Assembly: GCF_030247195.1 (NCBI RefSeq)
Contig: NC_080672.1
Coordinates: 7,812,001 to 7,876,000, forward strand
Length of the DNA stretch: 64,000 bases
Source: Topomyia yanbarensis
Lineage: Eukaryota; Arthropoda; Insecta; Diptera; Culicidae
Direction: 5' to 3'
The notes under the pieces were generated by a model, which was not told where the DNA came from, ran no database searches, and saw only the letters and a program-made list of their open reading frames with translations. A program made the position numbers and the translations under genes. This document shows, one piece after another, positions 12,401 to 25,230 of this stretch (the stretch's first letter is position 1; each line of letters begins with the position of its first letter).

Positions 12401-12594
12401 TTTCGTGTGACGTCATACGAAATATTGATTGATTCCAATGGTCTTGTCGCTGTGATCGAGACTACGATCGGCAGATGGTCGCTACCGTGGGGATCAGGGA
12501 TTACCTTCCACGCGCATTCTAACTTTAGCGAGGTCGAGCAAAGGGATAAATCTAATGCGCTTGGGCGCGCAGGTGGGGGAGGAATCCGTGTCAT
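9445..12594 (-). CDS. I-clade retrotransposon ORF2, main part: endonuclease end, reverse transcriptase, RNase H
   Basis: This 1049-codon frame makes the polymerase of the element: it primes cDNA synthesis at a nicked genomic target and removes RNA. Its first 50 residues are the end of an APE-type endonuclease, with SDHLP at 38-42. The reverse transcriptase covers about 250-560: KAPGPDRI (260-267), FGFRKGKGT (357-365), FLDIKGAFD (390-398, first catalytic Asp), GLPQGSCLSPLL (447-458) and LADD (479-482, a variant of the catalytic YADD box). RNase H lies at about 765-890 with all four acidic positions present: YTDGS (769-773), AAELAA (802-807), VSDSL (826-830) and EKADS (881-885). A Cys/His-rich C-terminal motif (CACG...HDIEH...C) follows. 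It is out of frame by one base with the endonuclease part just upstream, so translation of the whole protein is blocked in this copy. Confidence 0.93.
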   Translation of the reverse strand: MTRIPPPPARPSALDLSLCSTSLKLECAWKVIPDPHGSDHLPIVVSITATRPLESINISYDVTRNIDWKSYAAAISDNIESTQELPPEEEYSFLAGLILDSANQAQTRPVPGANIQKRSSNPWWDKECSDVYAEKAAAFKTFRNDGLPASFRQYATLDKRMKSLMKAKKRDYWRRFVDGLTRETSMSTLWGTARRMRNRNSTNESVEYSNRWIFDFAKKVCPDSAPAQKIYRAASPHDSANETPFSMVEFSLALLSCNNKAPGPDRIKFNLLKNLPDSAKRRLLNLFNKFLEANIVPLDWRQVKVIAIQKPGKPASDHNSYRPIAMLSCIRKLFEKMILSRLDNWVEANGLLSDTQFGFRKGKGTNDCLALLSTEIQMAYASKEQMASVFLDIKGAFDSVSINILSEKLHQQGLSATLNNFLLNLLSEKRMHFSHGDLSTSRFSYMGLPQGSCLSPLLYNFYVNDIDECLDNSCTLRQLADDGVVSVTGPKAVDLQGPLQNTLDNLSAWAIKLGIEFSTEKTELVAFSRKREPAQLQLLLMGQTIAQVFTVKYLGVWFDSKGTWGCHIRYLKQKCQQRINFLRTITGTWWGAHPGDLIRLYQTTILSVMEYGCFCFRSAANIHFIKLERIQYRCLRIALGCMQSTHTMSLEVLSGVLPLKNRFWELSYRLLIRCDILNPLVIENFERLVELNSQTRFMSLYFDYMAQNINPSSYNPNRVHFINTSESTVFFDTSMKDEISGIPDHIRPQVVPNIFYNKFREVDCSKMFYTDGSNLEGSTGFGIFNQKFTASYKLSDPASVYAAELAAIQYTLGVIDTLPADHYFIVSDSLSSIDAIRSMKHGKHSSYFLGKIRELLSALSDKSFQITLVWVPSHCSIPGNEKADSLAKVGALEGDVFERPICFNEFFSITHQRTLESWQTSWSNGELGRWLHSIVPKVSTKPWFKGMDVGRDFIRVMSRLMANHYTLDAHLRRIGLVESGICACGDGYHDIEHIVWACTEYSSARSRLMDTLRARGRPPNVPVRDVLASRDVLYMSLIYTFIKTINIQL

Positions 12595-12595
12595 T

Positions 12596-13141
12596 TCACC
12601 CGTGTTTTAGAATTGTCATGTTGAAGTTGTCGCAAATATTGTGAATTAAAGAGGAACGGTTATCATCATAAAGGCAACCCCATTCCGTACCGTGAGAGTT
12701 AAAGTCACCTAAAACTAGTCGCGGTGCAGGCAGGGATTCTATGATGTCATGTAGCCGGCGATGCCCAATCGCGGTGTTGGGGGGAATATATATGGAAGCT
12801 ATGCAAAGATCTTTGCCTTTGGTTGTTACTTGACAAGCGACAACTTCAATACGTGTTATCGAGGGAAGGTTAATTCTGTAGAAGGAATAGCGCTTTTTGA
12901 TCCCCAAAAGCACTCCTCCATAGGGGGTGTCTCGATCCAGGCGAATAATATTAAAGTCGTGGAAGTTGAGATCTATGTCGGAAGTTAACCAAGTTTCACA
13001 TAATGCAAATGCATCGCAACTCAAATTATTTATTAAAATTTTGAAGGAATCGATTTTCGGGATGATACTTCTGCAATTCCACTGTAGAACAGTGATCAAA
13101 TCCGTGACCTCGTTCGATGAGTTAGCCATCGAAGGATACAA
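12596..13141 (-). CDS. I-clade retrotransposon ORF2, 5' part: APE-type endonuclease
   Basis: This 181-codon frame carries the N-terminal endonuclease that nicks genomic DNA to start target-primed reverse transcription. Visible motifs are QWNCRS (near residue 20), ETWL (the catalytic Glu), IYIPPN, and GDFNSHG (Asp/Asn active-site box). It ends prematurely at 12596; the expected continuation is in the next frame starting just upstream of 12594. The break lies in a run of four A residues (minus strand), as expected for a one-base insertion. The start overlaps the end of ORF1 by 20 bases, a normal arrangement for ORF1/ORF2 of such elements. The alternative, a programmed frameshift, is unlikely because related elements are continuous here. 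Confidence 0.9.
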   Translation of the reverse strand: MYPSMANSSNEVTDLITVLQWNCRSIIPKIDSFKILINNLSCDAFALCETWLTSDIDLNFHDFNIIRLDRDTPYGGVLLGIKKRYSFYRINLPSITRIEVVACQVTTKGKDLCIASIYIPPNTAIGHRRLHDIIESLPAPRLVLGDFNSHGTEWGCLYDDNRSSLIHNICDNFNMTILKHG

Positions 13142-14447
13142 TCGCTGAAAGGAGGGGCCATTTAGCAGTCAACTGCTTCAAAAATGTTCTTACTGTAGGG
13201 AGAAAAGCTAACATAAGACTTTTAATAGGATCAGTTATATTGAAAGTTTTTATTATCCAGTCCACAATGTCCGAGAGTTTGATAATTCCAGTGCCGCGAT
13301 TATTCTCGAACTGAAACAGAGGAACACTTGGGATTTTTGATGTTCCGGGAAGTGCTGGGAACTCCTTCTCTGAGTTTAATCCTCCGAGACCAGGAGCTAA
13401 TTGCTTCGGTTTGGTTGCAACACTTCCAATAGATGTGACTTTCTGAGTCCCGTCAAGGGATACCTTCTGGCCTTTACAACGAACTTTAGGAGAGGAAATG
13501 TTCCTCCTCTTCCTATAACTTCTAGGCGCCCTAGTAGATGTTCCCTCTTGTGGGTCATCAGCCTCGCCCTCGTTAGGAGACAAGTGAGCATAGATGTTTG
13601 TTGAGGTTGGTGGTGTAGCTTTCTTTAGCATTTCTGCGAAAGAACGTTCGGATCGTCCCGCAAGGGAACGTTTTAGTTTATCCCCGCGTAGTTTGTACGC
13701 GGGACATGCCGAGATATCATGCAGATTCTCTGCACAGTAAGGACACTTCTCAGCATTCTTACTGCACGAATCATCTAGATGATTCTCCCCGCATTTTCCA
13801 CAGCGGGCCTTATTGCTACAATGGGTGGCTGTGTGACCCAATTGTTTACACTTTGTGCAATTCATGACCCGCGGCACAAACAGACGCACAGGCAGACGAA
13901 CCTTGTGCAAGAGGACGTAATTTGGCAAAGCGGTACCAGCGAAGGTCAACCGATAAGAGTTTGATTGGGGGTACGTTTTTGAACCATCCCCCGCAACTAC
14001 AACTGAGTGCAAACGCTTGCACTCGAGTATTTTCACTGGCTGAAGTAAGCGGTCTCTGAAACGGCCAACCCCGTACTGCAGCAGATCCTCGCATGTCAAA
14101 CTGTCATCGGTGACAACGCCTTCAGACTGTACTTTCACAGCTGGAATATACACGTGATAGTCCTTCGTAAAGTGCTCGCAGCAAGCAATATCGTTTGTCT
14201 GCTTTGAGTTAGTCAGCACGACCCTCAGCCTGTCTGAGCGGACCTTTTTTATTTCGATCACAGCCGAGAACCGTTCCGTTAGGTCTTTTGAAATCTGTAA
14301 TAGATTCAGCGATTTTGTTTTGGGCCGAAAGAAGACCACAAAGGGACCGGTCGAGAGCTCTGGATATTGTTTGGGTCGGGGGAGAGCCTTAGGAGTCGAC
14401 TCGATCTCCATTTGGCCATCCGGGGAGGAAGCCATCGACACCGTCAA
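13122..14447 (-). CDS. I-clade retrotransposon ORF1 (gag-like nucleocapsid)
   Basis: This 441-codon frame encodes the RNA-binding protein that coats the element RNA. After an N-terminal RNA-recognition-like region (GPFVVFFRPK near 35, VTKDY/HVYIPAVKV-type segment near 95) come three CCHC zinc knuckles at about 200-250: CTKCKQLGHTATHC, CGKCGENHLDDSC and CPYCAENLHDISAC. A basic, Ser/Thr-rich tail follows. Three knuckles and an overlap with ORF2 fit the I clade. The frame is intact from ATG to stop. It lies immediately upstream of the endonuclease frame and would be translated from the same transcript. Confidence 0.9.
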   Translation of the reverse strand: MTVSMASSPDGQMEIESTPKALPRPKQYPELSTGPFVVFFRPKTKSLNLLQISKDLTERFSAVIEIKKVRSDRLRVVLTNSKQTNDIACCEHFTKDYHVYIPAVKVQSEGVVTDDSLTCEDLLQYGVGRFRDRLLQPVKILECKRLHSVVVAGDGSKTYPQSNSYRLTFAGTALPNYVLLHKVRLPVRLFVPRVMNCTKCKQLGHTATHCSNKARCGKCGENHLDDSCSKNAEKCPYCAENLHDISACPAYKLRGDKLKRSLAGRSERSFAEMLKKATPPTSTNIYAHLSPNEGEADDPQEGTSTRAPRSYRKRRNISSPKVRCKGQKVSLDGTQKVTSIGSVATKPKQLAPGLGGLNSEKEFPALPGTSKIPSVPLFQFENNRGTGIIKLSDIVDWIIKTFNITDPIKSLMLAFLPTVRTFLKQLTAKWPLLSAIVSFDG

Positions 14448-14810
14448 CGCACGGGGTCAGCACCCGCGCAGACGGGAAAAAGCCGTAAATGTATCAAAAA
14501 GGTAGATTTCACTTATCTGTATACTCGTTTCCCACAACGCACCAGTCCAGCTTAAATAGCTGGTTATTGTTCAATCCTCGCTTTACGAACAAAAGGTTGA
14601 GGAATGTGGCCCAACGGTTAACACACGCACAAAAGAAAATAAAAGTCCAAACCGAAGAGGCAGAGAATGGCAAAATAACCTTGAACGCGGATTACTGCAG
14701 TGTTCTTTTTCCAACAGACCGAAAACAAAACACTTCTATCTCGATCGAGCGATGCGTAGAGACTGATAATTCGCTCTTAATCGACTCTTACATGGAAGAG
14801 CTCCGTCCGT

Positions 14811-15659
14811 AAAATGGGTTTTACGTGGCATATTCTGTTCCTGCCACTTTTATTTTCGGTCCCTCATTTAGTCCGCAGACAAAATTTTCAGCTCGTTTTA
14901 GTTTTAGTCATAGTTACCCTGACTAATAAAAATCAGGTAATCGTGTGATGCCCAAGCCACTTTTATCCTACTTGTTACTCATTTTAGAAGTTGTTTCACA
15001 TTTAACGAAGTTAGATAATCATTCACTTAAAATTTAATAAATACCTACTTAATTCGGTGCAAGGTAAAAGTTAGTAATATGCAGAAAGAGACCGCACCGC
15101 AATCGGAACTCGCACAAATTGCAATCCGAATTCTTTCGGCTGGTGGTGGATTCGCAATAAGAAACGCAATCGACTTAGCTCATCTCGTGTTAGAAAGCTA
15201 TTTAACTACAAAATTGGTAAAGAAATGTGGGATCAGCGATCAGACAATGATTAAATCGAAGAAGACTTACCAGAATTTTCAGATTCAAGGCAATCTTAAT
15301 GACAATAATGCTCGTCAATTAAAAAAAAACATGTTTTGATAACAATACAACAATGTTCAATTATTAAAACATCAAAAACAAACTTCCCATGGAAAACCGT
15401 TTTAACCGGGAAAAAACCTTGGATTTTTCCCCCAAATTTTTGAAAACCCTATTTGGTGCCTAACTGATTGTATATAATCATGCATCAAACCATCCAAAAC
15501 AACTATCCAAAAAATATTGACCCAGCTGACTGCTGCCCATGTGAAAGTAACTGCAATTCTTTGTCACACTATCACAGTGTTGGGGCAGGCAACAAAACCA
15601 CATACGTCCCCCAAAAGCACCACCCAGCCAGGCTGACATCAATTCCCTGCATAATATCA
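14811..15659. other. Gap between LINE and foldback repeat
   Basis: An 86-codon plus frame (15079-15339) and a 69-codon plus frame (15468-15677) have no recognisable motif. I cannot support a gene. The right end may belong to the foldback repeat that begins near 15660. Confidence 0.35.
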
Positions 15660-17310
15660 ATCTCGACTATCCATTAGAGTGGCTCGCGGTTGTATGGGAA
15701 AACTTCAAAATGATTTAAACTAGCGGGCACAACTCTTTTTGTGGTCCTAAATGCCTGTGCAAAATTTGGTAGCGGTTGGTTGCTTCCCGGGTTTGCGCAT
15801 TGCGTTCAAAGTTTGCATGGGATTGTATATGGGGAAATCAATTATTTTGCATTTTAATTAATAAAGATCGCTATTTCACTGATAATGAAAAACCAGCTAC
15901 ATAAAACTATAGTTCAAACCTTGGTTAACAACTTTGTCGAAGACCGTAACTAGCTACGAGTTTAAAACTTATGGTAAAATCCAAATGCAGAAATTGATTA
16001 GTTTTTCCAACACTGCCGGTGCACCACCGACATCGACATTAAAAACTTAGATAAATGAGAATATATTCATCGCAGAGACTTGGTATCTTTGAATGAAATG
16101 TTCAGAATGAATTGCTGAATAAAATAGACGTAGTCAGAAAATGAAAAGAAGCGAGGGTGGGGGGGGGGTCTTGTGTACTCCCCAGTCCCTTTTTAGATTG
16201 TTTTGTATAAGACAAAGAATCATTAAGTCCTTGTAAAAATCAACGACTGAACTTTCTTAATATTTTGATAGACCCAAATATGAATCATACTACAATCTTT
16301 GTTGTGGGAAAAAACATTTACAATATTTAGGATTTACACCTACAAATTTATGTTACTTTTGCTTGATGCAAAAACTAACTCAGGTCTGGAAATCGCGTTG
16401 GGTTCTAACCTGAAGTATATTGCTGGTCCACCAAGATCACCTCTGTTTTGCGTGAACCTAACTCAATTTCATCAAAAAACGCTTGTTTGAAGTAACTATC
16501 CTGGTTTCGTTCCTAGATTCTCAAACGAAAACTTCAATAAAAACAATTCCGAGACTTCAAGGAATCTAAGGATATGCATTTTTTTAAAAATTCTGACTCT
16601 GAACGGCTAAGAAATAGGGTTTTAATATATGTAAAACTTATAAACCGTTGTACCATTTTAAATGAGATAACAGTAGAGCCCTTAAATAGTAGCACTCAAA
16701 CACGTAAGATTAATTTTTAATTCGACGGTACAAACCTGCGTTGAAGATGGCTCCTTATGTTATACTAAACTATCTAAAAAGGGAACTGGGGAGTACACAA
16801 GCCTCCCACCTCCCTCTTCTTTTCATTTTCTGACTACATCTGTGTTATTCAGCAATTCATTCTGAACATTTCATTCAAAGGTACCAAATCTCTGCGATGA
16901 ATATATTCTCATTTGTTCAAGTTTAAAGTATCGGTGTCGTTGTGTACTCACAGTGTTGGAAGAAATAATTAATTTCTGCATTTGGATTGAACCATAAGTT
17001 TTAAAATCGTTATAACTATTTTTTGAAAACTCGTAGCTAGTTACTGGTTTCGACAAAGTTGTTAACCAAGGTTTGAATTATCGTTTTATAAACCTGGTTT
17101 TTCATATTGAGTGAAATAGCGATCTTTATTAACGTAAATGCAAAATAATTGATTTCCCTATATAAAATCCCATACAAACTTTAAACGCAATGCGCAAACC
17201 CGGGAAGCAATCGACCGCTCCCAAACTTTTCACAGGCATTTGGGACCACAAAAGGAACTCAAAAAGTGCTATGCTGAAAAATGTCATTTTCGAGCCACTC
17301 TACTATCCAT
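15660..17310. repeat. Large inverted repeat (foldback-type element), arms about 530 bp
   Basis: The sequence from about 15660 to 16195 is repeated in reverse complement from about 16775 to 17310. Matching pairs include gttgcttcccgggtttgcgc (15778) with its complement near 17198, the aaccttggttaacaactttgtcgaag phrase near 15917 with its complement near 17048, and the ggagtacacaag/cttgtgtactcc phrases beside the central spacer. The arms are diverged by scattered substitutions and small indels. The roughly 580-bp spacer and the arms contain no transposase-like frame. A G run (16159-16168) sits at the inner edge of the left arm. Confidence 0.8.
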
Positions 17311-17645
17311 TCATCAACCTCTATTCCTACTCTACAGTTCAACAATGGTCCACTAATCATCCCCCCGTCCCCCACCACCTCGCTTTTCAAAATATGTTAA
17401 CACGAAGACAACATTGAACTCACGCTAATTAAGCTAATTAAATATTATATTACTGTTTGTTTCAAGTGTCAGCGTCAACATGCTGCTCATCTGGTTCGTG
17501 GCAGTCGTGCGCTTATATATATTCTTACCAAGTGTAACGAGAATGTAATAGATATATCCACAATGTTATATTAAACGTAACCAGTTATTAAATCATAGTT
17601 TCGATAAATAAGAAAGGCACAATTGCACCACTAATGGAATTAAAG
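17311..17645 (-). repeat. Internally deleted copy of the 38-39 kb repeat family
   Basis: Read on the minus strand, 17645-17510 matches the start of the repeat at 38135 (ggtgcaattgtgcctttct, then ttacacttggtaag). Positions 17450-17370 match its end near 39130-39210 (tttaattagctta, gagttcaatgtt, cttcgtg). The 850 or so bases between these in the 38-kb copy are missing, so this is an internally deleted member. It abuts the foldback repeat, and both may belong to one composite element. Confidence 0.65.
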
Positions 17646-17649
17646 TAGG

Positions 17650-17830
17650 TTTTTACTGTGTGGTGACGTGGTTAACGCATCTAACTGGAGACTGGGAGTT
17701 CGTAGGTTCAATTCCTGCTCAAGGGCACATCTTTTCTCAATGTGTTCAAAGAAAAGGTGAATTTTCGTTGCATTTTTTTCTAACCGTTCCGGTCATTCTT
17801 TCTCTGACTATTTTTCGTTGAACATTTTCC
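17650..17830 (+). mobile_element. tRNA-derived SINE, copy 2
   Basis: A tRNA-like head (about 17655-17730) contains GTAGG-TTCAATT-CCTGC, which forms a good T stem and loop and is a near B box. It is followed by the same non-tRNA body seen in the minus-strand copy at 6.1-6.2 kb (aaaaggtgaattttc, accgttccggtcattctttctctgac). The head does not fold into a convincing full tRNA cloverleaf, so this is a SINE and not a functional tRNA gene. Confidence 0.65.
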
Positions 17831-20800
17831 TAAAAACCTCGAAAACATGACTTGCGTCAAAGTAAGGGAATGTGGAAACAACACAGTTTGATACAAAATA
17901 AAATTGGGTGGAACAAAATGGTTTTCTCTTTCGCCATTCTAGCTGTAAGTACAGTATATTTTGCAATAGTGACCTGCGATTAGACGACTTTACGAATAAG
18001 CTATATAAGTGAATCTTTGAGTCTTTGAGTTTATTTTCGCTTATTTATCATGATTGCGTGAATTTATTTATATGTAATCAATCTGTTTGAACAAATGATC
18101 GAAAACATTTTGGATAGTCTCCTTTATTTCAATGAAAATTTTGAAAAAGCTCTTTTAGTTGTAAGTCAATTTAAAGCGTTCTTAAGGAACTGAACATAAT
18201 GAATCCATACACATATTTGAAGAAGTAAATGTTTAATCCTCGAGATCTCATTCAATTGTTTAAAATATTTCGTAAATATAGACTTACAATCAACCATGCT
18301 TCTCCACAACACGCATTAACTCGTTTAGGTGTCTCCATTATTTAGTAAAAGGCAAAAGAGCATGGTCAAAGCAAATCTTGACATGCTGTAATATGATGTA
18401 TCAAGCTAATTAGTGCATAATGGGCCTGAAACTGGTAATAATTCACAGAGACAAGCACTTGTCACGAATCGTTCCTTTTTCTTAACAACAGATTACCCTC
18501 TTACCGCAATTTCTGTGCCGATAGAAAAGGGTCTGCTCAAAAAATTTAATCTTTAGAATTAAAAATAAATGTATTGAGATAGCGCCTAAAGACGATAGCG
18601 GCTCAAGATAAAATCTCGGGAACTTGTCCCACTAGTGATACACCACACACTTGCCAAAGCGGTCAATGTCTCGAGCTGCTCCTTCAACCGAATCTGGGCA
18701 CACGATCAACTGCTGCTGGTGAATGGCGAGGGGGGAACGGTTAGGAAGTGGTTGGCAGAAGGGGACACACGATAGCACGCATCTCCCCTCCTATGGCCTA
18801 AAAGACACACCACGATCGCATCGTTCAAGCAAGTGGCGGCACGAAGCTAGGGAAATGTTATTGAACATTGTATACACACTTGAAGCACGAAAATTCCTAA
18901 CAAATTTCATTTCCCCGAATCGGCCTCAACAAGGGACGAGGATACCCATCGTGGACGATCGGCCCCAATGAGATTTACGATCGACGTTGGCACATAAAAT
19001 TGTTTACATCATCATCCTACTGAGTTCAGCCGGTCGGTTTCCCAGCATCCCGAAGAAGAGCTCGCACGCGACGCTCAAACATTCCCCACTGATAGCCGTC
19101 GCATCATTCCACAAATAGACGCTCACTAGTCAAGTGCATCGAGTCTGATTCATTAGCACTCTGCCACCAGCCTGTGCATCATTATTAAACTCAGAAATTT
19201 CTCCCAGTAGGCGATGTTTTCCGGTTAACCGCAGCAGATGCAGTCATCGATCGAAAATTGCCACAAGCAAGCAACAGAATGAACGGCCTACTCTTACCAG
19301 TGCACTACTGCTTACCGTCAAAACAAAGTCTTGATTCACGGTCACTTTGACAAGGGGGGGCATATTTTAGGATCTTCAAGTTGCATCCCAGTCCCAGGTG
19401 GGCGGACAAAAAGGTGTGAAAACATTTTCCGGTCGCACGATCATTCATTGACTCGTCGCATTTCTCACCTGTCGGTCTGTCTGTCTGTCTGTTGCTGACT
19501 CGCATCTTGGCATGTCCTGTAAAATCTGATCTAACGGAAGAATCTGTTGGCAGCGTTGGCGAACGTGTCGAAAAGATCAAACGCACCCGTTCTTAGTCCT
19601 AAAGATATCTTTTAATTCGTTGCAAAGTGCTGCAAGAAACAGTATTTTTGGATGACCCCCAATTATATGCCCACGACTGTCGAGTGCGTTGAAATGTTCC
19701 GGGTGATGTACTGACAGACAGATGACTTTGACCTACAAGTCGTTTGCGGCGAGTGACAGATTAGATCTACAGCGTTGCTTAGTGTGATGAAATTTTAAGC
19801 TAGCGAAATCTCGTAGCTAATTCTGTCAAATTTGTTATTCTAGACCGCTGTCTTTTGTTTATCATGCATAACAAGAGTTAGAAAAATAATTCTAATTACA
19901 ATGAGTTGAAAGTAACAAGTTCTATGTAGAAGCTCGCCCATGCTCGATTAGTCACGAAATGTCGCACGAACAAAGCGAATCGAGATGAGTGATCACCATT
20001 CGCGATCTAACGACCACAATATGCAACCGAGTGTTCACAAAAATTATTAATGATGACAGAGCTATTTTCGCATTTGCCATTTGTTGGCACCACGAATGGC
20101 AAAAAATCACGCCATGATTAATGCAAACTGCTGTCAGCTGCCTCGATGCTCCCGGCGATGACTGTATTAAAGTTATTTTGCTGCCTGAATTTCCGTCAGC
20201 AATAATTTTTTGTTCGGATTTCATCCGCATCAAAGGCAAGGCGTGGATCATATAAATTTTTCACCGCCTACTGTGTGGTACGAATATGAGATGTCAAATT
20301 GGAAATATCACGACTGCCTCTTGGAGACATCGGAAAGGGGTATTCTGCAAAAACGGTGAGATAACGCGTAGTTTATACATTCCAGGCGATCACGAACGGT
20401 AACAACAGCTGAACATCACTAATTCGAGTATTTGCTCTTGTGTCGAAGATCGTTTCTCGCAAACGAATACTGATCTCTGCTTGCTTTTTGCAATCGTTTC
20501 CGAACAGGTGTTCTTCCTGTGATTTACACTGAAGATAATTTGCTTGCCTTCACGCAAAGGGAATTAGACGAGGTTACGGTACATGGCGCAACCACAGCGA
20601 CTCGGGTAATGGTGAGTGAAATGTGACACGCAGCATCAATGATTTTACGGCGATGATAGTTAATTAGAATCGATTTTTCTTCGATGGATGTCTAGTGTAT
20701 GTTTATTTTTATTTGCCGGTTTTCCTCTGAAGAGTGTAGGTGACACCGTGTGGGAAAGTTGCACAGTATGCGAAACAATTGGAAAGAATAAGCCTAAAAA

Positions 20801-22640
20801 TATTATTGCGAGTGATTTCTGTAAATACAAACAAATAGAAAAAAATTGTTGTCAAATTGCAAAGAAAACAGATGCTGATGAGTATCTCAAACAAATTCTA
20901 ATCCACGCAGTAGGCCGCATACGAAATTGCCTGCATGTTTTGCGTAGGTTGACCCACGCGCACTAATTCTGTTAGTAGATGGTTTCAAAACAGCAAACCA
21001 CAGCCGTACCGAGCGTATTTTAATTAGCAGCTTACTTGACGAATCTAGACCAGCCTAGGCGATTAGCGTAATGAGTTGCACACTCGAAATATTTCGACTT
21101 TCCGCCGACAATTTCTACTATTTTACCCGACATAATTGCATCAAATTGAGCATGCAGTTGCTCGCACTTGTTTCCCGCCTATTCACACCTTTTTTTTGCG
21201 GCGCTGGCTGTTAAGCCGAAGGAGCTGAAATAACTCGTAAAACATTTAAATCTATTACTATTTGAATAATGTTGTCTGTTTCAACACTTGATGAACTGTT
21301 CCGATTGTTAAACAAGTAGTAAAGTTTTATTCAGGCTGTAAATGTCCAAATTAGCCCCGGTGGTCACTTTAATGTGGCCAATAAAAATGACTATTTTTTA
21401 TACCAACATCGACAGAATTAAATCAACAATGTCCACTAATTCGAAACTGATACCCAGTCGCGAGTGGATTTTTAACTTTTCGAAACATTGGCTAAAAATA
21501 ATTTCATTTCCGCTCGAGTGACCCGCCGTTCGCCGACCAGATTGATGGTCTCACTGACGCCATTCTCCCGAAGCGTTTGTTTTGAATGGGGGAAAACTCT
21601 TTGGCTGTAAACATTTCCGATCGGCTGTTGAGATGGTGCAAAGCAGGCAGTGCGAATGGGTAATATTCGAACCGTGTTGCGGCTTCCGCTTCGTTGCGGT
21701 TTCATCGATTGGCAGCCGTCACCTACTTTGACTGGATCGCGTCCATCACGGCTAATGTCTTAATGTGACACCGTTTTTCGTGTCGCTGTTTTGGTTTTTT
21801 CTTCTTATGGCGTGTGGGATGGGATGGTTACTTTGTAGAACAATTGGATTTTAAGGTTTTTTAAAATGCTTTATTCTAAACTTTGCGACAATTTCGGCTG
21901 ATTCCATTCGAGAACAGGGCCTGATATTAAATTGAAAATTTAACTTGATTAATCGTTCCGATCAGTTATATCATATGCCCTCGAGCTATAAAACCTTTAC
22001 TAATATTTTTTTGTAAGATATGACGCGTTTTCTCAATTGGTTCTCCAAAAATTCCACAAGAATTTTGTTACTCGTGTTGGTGCTCACGTTTTTTGTGTTT
22101 GTATGAAATAGAGTTTTCCAATCATCAGCTTCATATTTACGCGGTAAAAGGGGTAAAACAACCATTGGAAATTAGTCTTCTGAAACTGGTCGCAATTTTA
22201 AAAACTCTCTAGTTCTGGTGCAGCCTGGTGACCAAGGCAGCAATACAATCTACTATTATTACCCAAACCGCGCTTTATATGAATAGAGACCAGATCACAA
22301 CGTGCCTGTACTATAAACAGACGGCACTCATAGGAAAACCTTACTCAGCTTCATGGAATGCAATAAGCAATGTTTAATTTTGCTCTCTTAGCCGTTATCG
22401 CTACTTTTCAATTCCTCGGTTTTGAACAAAGATTGAAGCCAATCTTTTTTGAAACGGTTCAAATTAGGATGTTTCAAAAATGTTCGAGGACTGAATTAAA
22501 ACTCGGATAACTGCAAAATTTAGAAAGGGGATTCTTTCTCAAATCAGTTTAGTCGACCACTACATTCGAGATGTTAGCTGCATACAATGCAATATGCATA
22601 TCAGCGGGAAAAGTTTACTACCTGTTACACAATATTGTCA
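17831..22640. other. Transposon-poor non-coding stretch
   Basis: In nearly 5 kb I find no reverse transcriptase, transposase, SINE or inverted-repeat signature. Base composition is more balanced than in the neighbourhood, particularly at 18.6-20.6 kb, with many CG dinucleotides. Open frames are short (for example 18723-18971, 19305-19586, 19952-20251, 20688-20966) and have no recognisable domain. It could be an intron or cis-regulatory DNA of a gene outside the window, but this is inference only. Confidence 0.4.
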
Positions 22641-22768
22641 CAAAAGTAATAAAGCTTAGGAGTTTTTCTCGATATTTAAGGTGCTTTTGACAACGTGTCT
22701 CTCGAATCCATTTTGGAAGCAACGCGAGGCTATGGAATACCTTCATATATCATATACATATATATATA

Positions 22769-24612
<1,844 letters not shown>

Positions 24613-25230
24613 TATATCACGAACTGGATACACGCAACCGCAACCGACATCTGTGCTCATCGTTAAGACAAGTAGAAATAAGGAAACTGTGTGTCTGCGG
24701 ATGTCCCCAAGGTGGTGTGCTGTCACCACTTCTATGGAACCGAGTCGCCGATGGATTGTTGTAAAAAAACTTAATGAGCTTGGGTCCTCGACATATTGTT
24801 TCGCCGACGATTATCATATAATGATCACCGGTATTTGCATTAACACACTTTTTGATTTGATGCAAAAAGCCTTATGTGTTGTTGAGCAATGGTGTCTTCA
24901 TGTTGAACTATCAGTTAAACCAAATAAAATATCAATGGCGCTTTTCCCGCAACAAAGGATTACAACCGGAGCTCGTCCGCTGCAGTTCTTTGACTCCGCA
25001 ATTATTGTTGTAGATCAAAATAAGTACGTTGGGGTAATTCTTAACTCAAAACTTGATTGGACAGCTCACATCGATTTCAAGAAAGCTTGCATGGCCTTCG
25101 GCCAATGTAGACGGGCTTTCGACGAATCTTGGGGATTAAAACCCAGGTACAATCAGTGGATCTACACAACAATTGTTAGACCAATAATGGCTTACGGGTG
25201 CCTTGTTTGGTGGCAGAAGGGAGAAGTTAT

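Larger units (their letters stand above)
8640..14810 (-). mobile_element. I-clade non-LTR retrotransposon, nearly full length
   Basis: The interval contains, in minus-strand order, a possible 5' leader (about 14810-14448), ORF1 with three zinc knuckles, ORF2 with endonuclease, reverse transcriptase and RNase H, and a 3' untranslated region that runs left from 9444. This domain set, especially RNase H after the RT together with a three-knuckle ORF1, is that of the I clade (MosquI-like elements in Aedes). Both outer boundaries are estimates: I did not find a target-site duplication or a clear 3' simple-repeat tail. The 3' region is C-rich on the minus strand (G runs near 9048 on the plus strand). 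Only one frameshift was found in the coding parts, so the copy is young compared with its neighbours. Confidence 0.75.

Noticed and set aside
17655..17735. Possible tRNA gene
   Set aside because: Only the T arm and B box are good; the acceptor stem does not pair and the same sequence with its body recurs at 6.1 kb, so it is a SINE head.
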